In this document: in pieces, positions 35,701 to 47,975 of the stretch
How the letters are laid out: every line of letters begins with the position of its first letter
Position numbering within the stretch: the stretch's first letter is position 1
NCBI GenBank assembly: GCA_037013685.1
Contig: CM072892.1
Location: forward strand, 21,023,501 to 21,087,500
Reading direction: 5' to 3'
DNA: 64,000 bases
Origin: Acridotheres tristis
Taxonomy: Eukaryota; Chordata; Aves; Passeriformes; Sturnidae
Position numbers and translations under genes: made by a program
The notes under the pieces: model-generated
The model's input: the letters and a program-made list of their open reading frames with translations, nothing else
What the model was told of the DNA's origin: nothing
The model's database searches: none

Positions 35701-38392
35701 CATCTTAACCCTCTTATTCAGTTATTACTGCAAAGTTTTTAGCCAATTACTGGCACAACTGAAAATACCTTTAAAAAGGAAAATCAGAACCAAAAAAATT
35801 AAAACAAATAGAAATAATAGTACCTTGCAAAGCAAAGAAGAATTGATTCTTCCTTCTCAGCACAGGTGTCATGCAGTAAATATTGAAGAGCAGCACACAT
35901 CTTTCCATATAAAGCCCCTCACATTCCTACAGTCCCTGGGAATTCCTGAAACAGGATCACTGAGCAAATGCAGATAAACCAGATATATAGTTACATTCAC
36001 TATGTGTAACCAGTCTGTCTTTCAACCATCCTGCCAAACAATCAGTGTTATCACCATGTGCGAGTGACAGATCTGGACAACTCTGTGTGTCAAACCCTTA
36101 CTCTTCACCTCTCTACCATCTACTTGAAGCTGCAACTCTGAGTTAGGCAGTAACCCTTTCATGGATGTACAGAGTTGAGTGTGAAAGAGTGAATCTACTG
36201 CATTCAGACATTGACAGATTCCTCCCTGTGAGAAGAAAACCAGGTTCCCAAGTCCTGCCCAGTGAGTATCCTGAACACTAAACCGTATATCCATGTTCAT
36301 GGTTGTATGCTTGTTTGCTCCTACTTTGCTCTCAAACATCATAACTATTTAATTACTTCAAGCCGAGAAGGGAGTTTTCAGAAACAGGCAGAAAGAGTTA
36401 TACCTTCCACTGCAAAATTATCTGCTGGCTGCAGTAGCCTGAGAAATGCTATATAACCAGTGGCTCTCACAGGCAGGCTATGTGCTGCAGCCACCAGGAC
36501 GCCAGAAAAATGGGGGGCTCCCATCATTTCCATGAACAGGCTGGTACTGTACTCCTGAGAACAATTAGTGCCAAGATTATGGATGCCGACAGACACAAGC
36601 ACCGGCACTGAGCAGCACTGTCAGGAGAAACAACCCTGTGCAGAGTTTTAGGCACTTCAAAAAATAGAAAACAGCAGCCTAATGACCTCCAGCATAAGAC
36701 AGTAGTGAGGAAAAATAAAAATGAAAGCACTTGGAAGATCTGTTGAGGGTTTGAGCATCTGAGAAGCAGTTAGATGGCATCAGGTCACATAATTTTCTTT
36801 TGTGGATATAGTTCAAAGCCTTATTTGCTGACGTTTATCACAAAGCTCCCAAGTAATTTTATATGGCTCACAGGAATTCTGGGATGTATCTCCAAATGCA
36901 GGGATGCACATAGCCAAGATTCTAGATACCCCTTAATAAAAAGCAAGAACATGAACAAGTTGTGTCAGTGCCCAGATTCTCCAGATCACAATGCACTATA
37001 CCTTCCAGTGTCTCACTTGCTCTCACCCTGGGGCCGAGAGAAGAACAGAAGTTGTTTCTTGATACAGGATTACAGAGAATTCCCAGCCCTATATGTAAGG
37101 CTATCCTGCAACAGAAATTCTCCCTCCTTATCCTCAGCTGAGATTAAATGAAGCTATATGCTCAAAAATTGTATAAACTGTTACAAGCAAAACCAGAAAT
37201 ACAGGTAATACCTCTCAACCCCTATTCTGGCCATCAGAGACAAACTCCTCTTGCATATTCTTGTCTCCCTGTTTCTGACCTAAAATACCTAAGTGTCTGG
37301 ATCAACTACTTGCCATGGATATTGATGTGCCACAAGTAACACAACTCATACAGTTTTAATTCAAGAAGATATAAAACTACCTTGTAGAGAGAAGAGGAGA
37401 AGCAAGAAAGCCTTGCAAATTTTATTTACAATATCAATTACCTCAGATCTTGCCATTCTAGTTCCACCTCTAAAGCTTGCCCCTATTTCCATGGCTCTAG
37501 CAAATAATGCTCCACATCAGATCTCATAAGACCACTCAGATCACACCACAGGCCTCTGTGCTGTACCAACAAGAAATTTTCCATTATCACCATCCTCAAA
37601 AAGAGAATTGAGATGCACAAAGGATACAAAAGACAACAGAAGGACTTCAAGCACAAGTAATAAGAAAACTAGGACAAGAAGATTCAGAGAAAAAAAACAA
37701 AGTTTGGCATTTCTGCCATCCATGTATCAGGAAGCAAAAGTTAGTCATTTTATCAGCTCTAAATTAAACTAGCTACACTCCACTCCCCACAAAGCACTAG
37801 TTATCAAAGACTTCTTGCTCTGTCCATAAGACCTAAAAAGTCCAGAATACAATGTACTACTTGGAAAAACACCAAACAGCAAAGTCACAGATAAAAAAGA
37901 AGAAACAAAAAAAGGAATTAATCCAAGAGAAAATGAAATGAGGAAAAGCCTTCAAGCATGATTTGAAGAAAGTAGAGGCCAAAGGTACAAAGAGAAAAAC
38001 AAACATCTGGAGACACTTTAAAACAGGAAAGCAGGGTGAGACTGCTTTCTGCCTTGCTCATAAAGGCTCCTAGCGCATCTCTTTGCTTTTTGCTTTGGCT
38101 GCTTCTTTTTGCCAAAGATCTTGTTTTCCTCCTTGTCATCACTGTGGGCTTTTTCCCCCCTTTCTCCCTCAGAGCAGCTGTCACATTTACTCAGGTCTCA
38201 CGAACTGCTGTGCTGCGGGTGCATGTGATTAATTACACCATTAGCCTTCATTAAGTCAGTGGATTGGCACTCTGGTAGAGAGGCAGCAGGACCAGAAGGA
38301 GAAGCTATTGAGAGCCAGCAGGATCTGTGTCCCACAGTGTGTGTGGTTTTTGGATGTGTGAGGCTTTTGTCCTCAAAAAGAGCAAAATCTGA
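29701..38392. other. Unique AT-rich non-coding stretch
   Basis: No exon, RNA gene or strong transposon signal is recognised in this long interval. One faint MIR-like relic is listed separately at 34,975-35,040. Open frames reach 127 codons (32,710-33,093, -) but have no domain or codon pattern that suggests selection. Confidence 0.55.
34975..35040 (-). repeat. Possible MIR/L2-like relic
   Basis: The + strand text 'acctggggaaactgaggcaatggttcaacatgtgatcag' matches the widely conserved reverse-complement core of MIR and L2-type elements ('ggaaactgaggc...'). The recognisable part is under 70 bases, so a chance match cannot be excluded. Confidence 0.4.
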
Positions 38393-38445
38393 GTGGTTTT
38401 TTAATGCTTTGATAAACCACAAAGCTTCTGCATGCCAGGCTCAGT

Positions 38446-38466
38446 AAAAAAAAAAAAAAAAAAAAA
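38446..38466 (+). repeat. Poly-A homopolymer, 21 bases
   Basis: An uninterrupted run of 21 A. Just upstream, 38,393-38,420 can form a 7-bp stem (GTGGTTT with AAACCAC) around a 14-base loop. A retroposed tail is possible, but no source gene is recognised in the preceding 250 bases. Confidence 0.9.
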
Positions 38467-41400
38467 TCTAAGTCCTGGAACATTTTACTACCCCAAATAT
38501 CTTGTTGCTGTTGCCTACTTGGTTTTGTACAGTGGAAATCAAATAAGCTAGTGTACTGATCATGGCTTTTGTCCTCATGCCACTTTAAAGAGGGAAATCA
38601 GAATTCCCAGACAGGGCTGTCTGCTTTCCTTTAGGATCACCAAATACAGCTAAAATGCTTCTGTTCCATACTTCCCAGAAATAGTGCTTGGTCTTTCAAC
38701 AGCCCAGGGGAAAGAGCATTGTGGGAGGCAAAAGAGACTCTACTTTGTTCATTCCATGGCATTGGGTTCTCCCACACAAGGGTATAGGACATGTTCTCCA
38801 ATGCTCAAAAATCAAAGAGAAAACTCTGTTTCTATTCAAATTGCAATATTCATCTCAGCTGTTTCTACCTGGCTGGAGCTTAACCAATAATTGAGACTGA
38901 GTTTTCAATACTTTATAAGACATAATTGCAGCTCAAAATCTTCATAGTTCTGCTAATAACTCTTCACTCTGCACTACTGAAAAGAATACAGTTCCTAAAA
39001 GTTATGTCCCTGTTTTCTTTGGAATGATACAGATGTTGTTGGAATTTCTTCTCAAAAGCTCTCCAGCTCAAAACACAACAATTCCGTTTTTGATGTAATG
39101 ATATTGTGTCTTGCTAGTCATTGATGAACACTCTGGAAGAGAATTTGAATTTAGGAAATAGAGTAGTTTGACCACTCTAGTTATATCATGTGGTTTAATA
39201 AACAGAGAAGCCTAAACCAAATTTTCTCCAGATTTTATTTTTGGTTTAGTTACCGCTGAAAAAAAATTCCAAATGAATACACTTGAAGCTCATTCCTTGC
39301 TATTTCAAATCTCAAAAATTTGGTTTACCACAATTGTACATTTTGCTTTATAGTAGAGAACTAGGGGTGTCACATTTCCCATTGCCAGCTACACCAAATC
39401 ACCAAATCCAGATGACTGAAGGATGTAGCCAAATTATGGCTTAAATTACTCCAGACTAGCCTCAAAGACCCCAGAATAAGCAGAATCCATTGACTCCATT
39501 TGAGGAAGAAGATACCAAAAAGTCCCTCTGGGGAAGGGGCAAAAGTGACTCAACATGGGGAGCTTCAACAGATTGTTTGAGAGACAGAGAGATCAGATAA
39601 AAGTCCAATAGAGCAGATGCTGTAAGAGGATTAGAGCAAGCGGATTAGAAGCCTTGAGAATACAAAGATCATCAGACTCATGATTCCTCTTTAAACATAA
39701 TCAGGAACAAGCATCCCAACTTCCCCTACCCACTAACAATGCTCCACGTCCTTATTTGCTCTCTCCCTCCTCTTCTGCTTCCCAATCTCCTTCTCAATCA
39801 TTTTATGTTCCTGAGAGGTTATTAACATCACATGATGGACTTGCATGAAGTCAGGCAGAAGTTTCTAGAAATGTGGCAGGCTCTTCTTAGGCTAGGAGCA
39901 GCAGGAAGACTATGAAGCTGGCCAAGGACATACCAAAAACCTCAGGTCCTGATAAAAGCTGATCTTAGGTGGGTGGCAAGCAGAAATGCCAGATACCAGG
40001 AAGAATGCAGGCCCTAAATGGATGAGGCCAAGAACATAACTGCTTTTCCAAACATTCTACTGTCCAAAAACCCACTGTTTACATGACAGCATCACCTCTG
40101 TGTTACACTACCTTCACCTCTCTTTCAAGTAATTTAGTTATGGCTGAAAAGCCTATCAGCATCCACTGAATAACCTTTATCAAGTTATGCAATACTGCTC
40201 TTTACTCCCAGTGTTGAATCCATCCAGTTTGGACTGTACTGAAAGCATTTATCCACAGGATTTTCCAATTATCTTCTAAGCGGGTTTACAGATCTAAGTG
40301 TTGGGAAAAAATCACTGTGTACTGAGGACCAGCACTAGGAAGCTATGAAATGTATCCACAAAGTATGCATGTTTGACATTTGCTTAATTTGTCAAGATAA
40401 ACCCACAGGCATCCAAAAGCACAGCATGAAATATCATACTATTCACAGGACCAGCCACACTATGGAAAGCAAGAGTTTAAGTAAACAACTGTGCATATGC
40501 TATAGGCTGAAATAAACATCATATTTTCCAAACAATTATCAATCAACTCAAAGTTTGTATTTAATTCATGTAAAAACATCTGACAATCAAATAATTTGAA
40601 GCACTATGTAACAATCCACCCAAAACCACGTGAAGCAAATCATGTCACCATCAGTTTCACAGGGCCTACAAAAAACTCAAACAGTCTAGAAGCACTCATT
40701 GTTGAAATGAATCATGAAGTCAACTTCATGAACACAAATATGCACATGCATGGCAAAGCACCTCCAGCTAATGTCATGTGGCAAAGCTCCTACATACTAA
40801 GCCATAGACTCCGGAATGGGAGGTTTCCATCTTCTAGAGATGTAGACAGGCATTTTGACACACCGTTCTTAGCTCTAGGTATTGCCTCTGAACTCCTTAT
40901 GACCTCCCCTTATGCCTTCCAAACTCATCTGCAGTTCAGGTCACATAGAGTCTTCCTCATGGCATATGGTTCCAGACCACTGTCTGTTGACCTTCTCTCC
41001 TAAAGCCTGGTTTATTTGTGCTTTGTGTTTGTAAGCAAATATAAGTAGATCTTTGATTCCATTCAGTACAAGTCATAAATCATCACCCATCCTTTGTTCT
41101 CTGGAGAACTTTGGTTCCAAATGAGAAAAGTGGTAAAACACCCATCAGGAGGTTTCTGCAATCAGAAGGTTTGGCCCACATCCATCCCTTATCAGAAGGA
41201 ATTCAACTGCTTACCACAATGGTTGAAAATATACATGTGTCACCTCAACTTTGCACATGATCTCTGCCTGCTCACCTCTTCACAACAGCTCCTGATGTTT
41301 GGCCTTCCTCCACAGAACAAAGAATAATCAGGTACCTGATTGTTTTCACCAATCAGCCCCACCAGCTTGTTGGGTTTTCTCTTCAGTCCCAGCAACAGGG

Positions 41401-44400
41401 TTGTGTGCTGCATGCCTGCCAGCCCTGGCTAGCTTCCCCCTCCAATCCCTCACACTAGCCTTCAGTCCGTTTGCCATGACAGGCTTGACACCTGGCTGGG
41501 GGCAAGAGAAATCCTGCCCATTACAAACAGAGCCCTCAGCCAAACACATACTTCTGTTCCAACATGCTGAGAAAGGAGAAGACCCAACCCCTGCTGCTGG
41601 TGCACGTGTCCCCTCCCCAAGATGGATCCAAGTTTCCTCACTAGCTGTGACACTGCCACACACATCAGAAACATCCATACAGCACTGCAGGGGCTGTAGA
41701 AAACAGCAGTGTTACTACCACAAATGAGAGGTTGACAACAGAGAAGATTCCTCTGCTCTAACTCTTATGACAACCAAATGGAGAGGCTTCAAGTAGCCCC
41801 TGCAGCCCTGTTCCAGTCTCTCATTCTGATGAGAAAAGTACAAAATGAGAAATAAGGAGAAACAGTGATAGCAAATAAAATACAATCTGATAGAGCAGCA
41901 AAACTAGCTGGATGCAGTGAAAGTAAATTCAGTTATGTAGGGATATAATATAGTTCCCCCTAACTACCCAAGAAGTTATTCCTTCCAATGCAAAAATGTA
42001 AATTAGATGATCTCTTGTTAACAATGAGATTTGTGCTAAAGCCAGAGGCAGACAGCAGAGTTTTACAATGCAGGAATGCCACTATGCCCTCAACAAAAAA
42101 CAATTGTCAATGTAAGCAGAATTTCTGAAGATATGTCCTGCTAGGGCAGGTGATGAGGGACCAGTTAGAGGAAAGTAAATGAGATCTGCACAGCAAAAGG
42201 CCATTTTGTTTTGAACTTAGAACTCTGGAAACTGCTTTGCCAATGTACCCAAACCTGACACAGTCTTTGAGCCTTTGATAATTAACCTGTCCCCTACACC
42301 CCTCAAGCTTCAGCTTAAACATCCCTGCTAGTAGAGCAGTTTAGACACCTGAAACATCCACCAACTGCTGAACTACATAGCACTATGTAAAACACTGCAA
42401 GTGTGAGCTTGCATTTAAGGAATTAATATTTGACCTGTGAAGGCCAGCACCTCAGAGATGAAGTAGTGCATTATCTGATCTACATCTTTGCTGATAATCT
42501 GCTTTGTATCCTTCAGGAAGCTCTTCTTTTTCTGGATACAGTGGGAAGTAAAATAATTAAAAAAAAATAAAAGACAAAAGAAAATAGAAAAGGTAAAAAA
42601 AAAAAAGAACATTAAAATAAAAAAAGACCAATGTATTTGACAGAGGGCTATCAATCCTGAACTTAATAAATGTAGAAGAGAGATTAATTGCCAAACAATA
42701 AAACATTATCTCCAGTGACCTGCCATGATGAAGGGGGAAATAAGGATCCCTGAGATCCATCCGGAGTCATCTGCTTTTAACCACTGTGGAAGGAGCTGTG
42801 CTGACAGACTCCCATCTGCTGGTGGATCAGATACTACAGAATACACATTGAAAAAAACCCACCTTATAAGGAGAAAGTTATGTATGTGGATCTATATACA
42901 CAGATCTCATCTAAGGCTGGCAAGCCTAGAGATTCCCCAGGACATTCTCATCTGTCCCCAGTCCTATCACTTGGCAGTTGTCAGATGGAGGGTTTATTTA
43001 CAGCTCAAGGGGAGCACTTCGATGAACAGCTCTAAATAATTTAGTGAACCATAAACCATTCTCCTGAAGCAAGACCCCAGAATCTATTCCGAAAACTAGG
43101 TCCATAATAATAACTGAACTTTCCTACAAAATTTTTTGTTGTTCCATTACTCACAGGGGAGTGAAATGGTTGCAGCTTTATCACCCTGTTGCTAAACTGT
43201 CCTTCCATAAGCAGTTCTTATCTACAGAGTCTCTCCACCCTCAGTAGATAAGTCTCTTAGTATCCTGCAGCCTTCATTCACATCAGTCAGCGTAATAAAC
43301 CCCTTCCCAGTACAGCCCCAAGTCTTGTTTGATGGCTCCCTCTGAGGCATGATGCACATAAAAACTCCAAAGACTTTCCACAGGAGACCATGATGGGAGA
43401 CAGGCTTGCAGAGAGTGAAGGATTCTTTATTGCCCCATTAAAGACAGAAATCTGTGGCTGCAATTTACTGAACAGTAAGACATGCAAGAAATAAAATTTG
43501 TCCAAACACCACAAACAGCAAATGACCCAATCTGGGCACCTAGCAAGGGAAAAAAATACTTCAGCTCAACAGCTATCATGGCAGGACAGGAGTTATTCCT
43601 GATAAAAAGCAATCAGACCCTAATAAAAAAAAAAAATAATACCTCCTATGCAGAGGGAACAGAAGACAGAAAAGGACATAATAAGCACATAGGGACAAGA
43701 ATTCCTTTGGCTTGGGCAAAGACAGATCTGTAACAGGCTGGAAATTACACGGTAATTGTGTATGAGAACAGTATCTTACAAATTCAAGCCTTTGACAAAA
43801 TCCCAACCATATCCCACAATCTGTTATGACTCTGCTCGGTAGCTTGTACTGAACTGAAGCAGTAGAACTCAATCTATAGGGTACAGAACAGTAAAGCAGG
43901 AACTCAAGGCTGTTCCTGCAAATCTGCTGGAATATTCTGGCTAAGCAATTCCTCTCCTGGTGCCTGGGTTTCACTATATAGAGAGCAGGCTCACAACACG
44001 TTTTCATGAAGCATTTTCTATCACAGAAAAGTAAGTTTATTATTCCTTAGAGAGTTAAGAAGTATGAGACTTCCAGGTTTTCATATCACATGAGGCATTA
44101 TTCAGCCTTTTTATTATCTAGTTTGTGAGCAGCAAAAGCAGAATAGATGCAGCAAACAGTTGACCTGCCCCCTCGATACAGGACAAAAAAATCCCAAGCC
44201 CTTGCATTTATGAAAATTGTCTCTTGATCAAAACAATCTAGAATCTTTCCTGGGATTTTGTCATTGTGTGGTAGGGTCACCTGGCAACAGTCAGAGAAAG
44301 CAGGAGCAGAGCTTTTTCACGAGCCATGGCTCAGCCTGGTTGTGCTTCGGGGGAAGCACTGGAGGGGCCAGGCAGCTGAGAACAAACCTGGTCTTATCCG

Positions 44401-46589
44401 GGAGGGGGCACTGGTAACACACAGCAGCCAAATCTTCAGGCTACCAAACACCAAAATGACAGAAAACTAATATTAAATGAAAATAGTAAAATATATTGTC
44501 TTGATGTTCTAGCAATTTGATGATTTGTAAAATTAAACACGGCATTCTCCTAAACTAACACAGGTAAGCCTTCCGCACTTTTCTAGGACCAAGCGTATTT
44601 CCTAGCAACAGATCTGTAAAAGCTACCAGGTACCAGGGCTTGGCCAGCAGTGAGCAGACAGAGCAGTTTACTAAATACAGATATCATGGCTGCTGCCCAC
44701 AGAGGCGCTCAACAAACCCTGTGCAGGCTCCTTGCACAGACACCAGCATGCAGTGATGCAAAACTTTTCCAAACCACCTTCTGTTCCCAAACCAAACAGC
44801 CTGGAGAAGCCATCACTCTGAGTAGAGACTTCTAAAATTGAAACATCAGAAAAGAAACCTGGACACAGCAAGTGCATTCACTGAGGTACCATGATTTCAG
44901 CTTGTAGAGCAATGTATCTCCGCAATGTGTATGTGTTTTCACCAAATTTATTTTTCTCTAGACTCCTCCCATGCTCCTCATCCCTTACAGCTATAGACTG
45001 TGACAAAGCATATTAAGGCATGAGGCCCAGTGAACACCTACAAGGCAAACTTCTAAGAGAAAATACCAAACATGCATGTTTACAAAAAATGTATGTCTTA
45101 GAATTTGGGGATACAGACTTCTACCCACCAGTTGTTATTAATCCGGGACACCTTTCTGTATTGAACTCCGTGAAGTTTATGCTCCCTTGTATCTCTTTGC
45201 TTTCTTTTCTTGATGTCTGAAGCTCCTCAGGCCAGAATAATTTTGTTGCCTCCACTAGAACATTTGGGTTTGGACTGTATGCAAAAATGGCTCAATCTAG
45301 TGCCAGACATGGGGGATAAGGAGTGTCAGATTTTACACTAGGCTAGGGGTGACTTAGAAGTGATCATCCAAGCAATTCAAGTTTAAACTACATAATCTCA
45401 GTGCTATCTCTTCTAAGAGACTGCAACATCTCACTCCAAAGTACCTGACAAGGTCCCAAAAGCAAGGCTGCTGTAGAAGATAACAGGAGACTCGTCTGCT
45501 TGCCCTGCTTTCCCCAGCTCTCAAACCTGGCCACAGAGGACCTGTTTCATCCCGAGCCTCTGACTCAGCTCCAGCAGCCTCACTTGTCAAATCTTGCACT
45601 AACCAGCTCCAGAGTTCTCTCCTCACTGCACAGCAGAATGCTACCCTTTAGAACAAGTACAACTCCTCACATACAGCCTGAGTACCAACACTCAGGAAAT
45701 ATTTTGGTTGCACAGCAACACACATGCTGCCATTCAGGAGCTCAGATCTGGATACCCTGGCCAGTCATGCTGCTGGTCAGAGACAGGGATGGCTTCTCCC
45801 TGCTCTGTCAGCCCTGTGCCTAGAGAGGAGGGGGAGTGGATGATGATGGGGTATCTGCCAAACCTCAGGCTCGCAACACAGGTGGGCAGTTTTGATTTCC
45901 TCCAGTAGAGGGCAATACTAACATAGGAAAGGAAAAGCAAACCACAGTGTTTCTTGCACTAAAATAAACACGCAAAGGAATTAAAGATCCTGATCTTGCA
46001 GCACTGAACACAGAACAAAGCACTTGGATAGTACATGTGTTCATTCCAGCAAAAATGCTTCTGCATTCCTCTTTAGTGGAAGGCTGCCTTACACAAAATT
46101 TTCAGCTGTTTCAGGTAAGAGTTTTTACTGTTCTGATTAAAACAGACAAGAGATGGTCTGTGTTCAACACAGCAGAAATAAAAACAAGCCCTTTTTGCTG
46201 TTCATTAATAAATAAACTTTTCCATTCCACACAACTTTAGTCTGCATATATAATAAGGCCCAAAAGATCAGTGCTTCATCATTCTCCCTAAACTATTTTG
46301 ATACAGACTATTTCTTACAGACAAAGAGATAAAACGTACCAGCATTCAATTGTATTTGAAATGGAATTGCCTCATGCTTGTTAGGACTTGAAATTAACTT
46401 TCTATGGCCAAAGCTGCTACACAGATACTCATCACATATTTCTTAAGTCTGTGACAGTGCTATCCCAAATTGTACTATGATAGCATCCTTCCACAGCGAG
46501 TCTGAGAAATTAATTCCATGTATTTTTAAAAATATTTTTCCCTATTTTATAAATAAAAATCTCTGCTTCCAAAACTTTTCCATCCCATG
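38467..46589. other. Unique non-coding stretch
   Basis: No gene is recognised. The longest frames in the window lie here (135 codons at 40,596-41,003 +, 142 at 41,299-41,727 +, 143 at 43,576-44,007 -), but none resembles a known protein. An A-rich patch at 42,555-42,627 is low complexity. A 38-base segment near 46,074-46,111 is flanked by AG and GTAAGA, the only notable splice-like pair seen. Confidence 0.5.
42555..42627 (+). repeat. A-rich low-complexity tract
   Basis: A-runs of up to twelve alternate with single other bases over about 70 bases. Long reverse-strand frames running through it are rich in Phe and are artefacts of composition. Confidence 0.8.
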
Positions 46590-46765
46590 AGTTCAAAATA
46601 ATTTAGAAACATAAGTGAGTAAGTCTCACAACCTTTTCTTACACTCAAGCAAACATCCTTCCTTAGAGAAGGGAAGTTGAGGCACATGAAGTGACAGTGG
46701 GTCTCCCCTAGGTCATACATATCTGCAATGGAACAAGATGAGAACTTTTTCTTCACCTCCAATCT
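46590..46765 (-). repeat. MIR-like ancient SINE relic
   Basis: On the + strand, 'agtctcacaaccttttctta' is followed by 'agagaagggaagttgaggcacatgaagtgacagtgggtctcccctaggtcatacatatctgcaatgg'. This is the reverse-complement order of MIR: 'ctcacaacaaccctatgagg', 'gaggaaactgaggcacagagaggttaagtgac', 'ccaaggtcacacagctagtaagtgg'. Divergence is high. Confidence 0.55.
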
Positions 46766-47865
46766 TGTTTTTAAAAATTTACCCATAGTGCTAATCATGC
46801 TTGCACAAGATACTTTTTTTTCTCTGAAGTAATTTATTGTCAGATGATGGAGAGAAACTGTTTCCTATTCACAGTGTTCTGCTATTATGTTTATTTGCTT
46901 ATAAATAAGATTAGGTATTTTCTATTCTTTCATTCCTTTTGTTTACTTTTTCTTTCAACTAAACAAAAAACACCCAGGACTATCTTACCAGATTTTTTTT
47001 AAAAATCAGATTGTTTCATACATAAGTATTTGACAAGCCAAGTCACATCGTGACAGATCTCAATATTAAAAAATAGCATATTACACGCAACTCAGTACTA
47101 GCCAAGACTAATGTACAGAAATCTGTACAGAAAGTGCTGTTAAACCCAGAAAAAAACCACATATTTTGCACCTAGGGAAATGTACTAGTAAATTTGCAGA
47201 TCTTGGCCCAAATTTCTATACGGATGCTTAGGTGCCCAGTTTCCTCGGACCTGTTTGGAAGTTCCAACACGTGTTAGCAGTCAGATGACATTTCTTTGTG
47301 GATATGAGGCTTACTTCCTCTCTCTCCCCTGCAGCCAGGCAGAGCCAATTCCACACAGCTCCTTCAAAGGTGTGAAATCTCTCAGTCTATCTGCTCTATG
47401 CAATGGTGACCTCTAAAAATTATGACCCTGTTTGTGGTCACAATTTTTTCTAAGGCAGAAAAAAGAAATTTATTTAAGCACAGGGTTAGGTATAATCAAG
47501 CACCAGAAAGAGCACACAGTCACAACAAAGCCTATTGTACACAGACACAGAGCTCCTCCCAGTCATAGAACAGTGACACCCTATTTACCATTACTCCCTG
47601 TATCAAGACTGCAAATGGACAATTGCACCACCTGTTGCCATAGATAATTTTTTAGTTATTATCACAAAAGCACAAAAACAAAGGATCCTAAAATGGCTAG
47701 GAACAAGGAGGACTGGATTGTCTCACAGCTACCTTGCCTCGACTTGTCACCTTGACTTCAACATCTCCCTTTCAACATGAGAAGAATGGCATAACTTCTT
47801 TCCCTAGCAGTGACACTCAGACTTTGAATATTCTAGCTTATTACTGCTGACATAACATTAAGGAA
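46766..47865. other. Unique AT-rich non-coding stretch
   Basis: Nothing recognisable is seen; the sequence is AT-rich with T-runs near 46,814-46,821 and 46,994-47,001. Confidence 0.55.
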
Positions 47866-47975
47866 AGACTGGACTTGGCACTCAGCACCATGGTCTAGTG
47901 GACAAGGTGGTGGCTGCTGATACATTGGACTTGACCTCAGAGGTCTTTTCCAGCCTTAGTATGTGATTATGCAAT
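47866..47975 (+). mobile_element. CR1 LINE 3' tail fragment
   Basis: The segment 'gactggacttggcactcagcaccatggtctagtggacaaggtggtg', continuing to 'ttggacttgacctcagaggtcttttccagcctta', is a form of the 3' tail of avian CR1 elements. The closing part resembles 'ggtcttttccaacct..atgattctgtg'. Only the last 110 bases or so are recognisable; sequence just upstream could be more of the same copy. Confidence 0.75.

Noticed and set aside
38230..38466. Possible processed pseudogene ending in the 21-A run
   Set aside because: No AATAAA-type signal, no target-site duplication noticed and no recognisable gene sequence upstream of the run.
40596..41003. 135-codon + strand frame
   Set aside because: No family resemblance and no splice signals at plausible places; a transcript would be needed to support it.
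41299..41727. 142-codon + strand frame in a GC-richer patch, with overlapping - strand frames
   Set aside because: Frames are open on both strands because of local composition; the translation resembles no known family.
43789..43840. 'gcctttgacaaaatcccaaccatatcccacaatctg', which recalls the LINE reverse transcriptase 'AFD..SHN' region
   Set aside because: The match is under 45 bases, needs a gap, and the flanks do not continue as LINE sequence.
43576..44007. Longest open frame in the window, 143 codons on the - strand
   Set aside because: No recognisable domain, biased toward Phe/Leu through an A/T-rich tract, and no promoter or splice context; consistent with chance.
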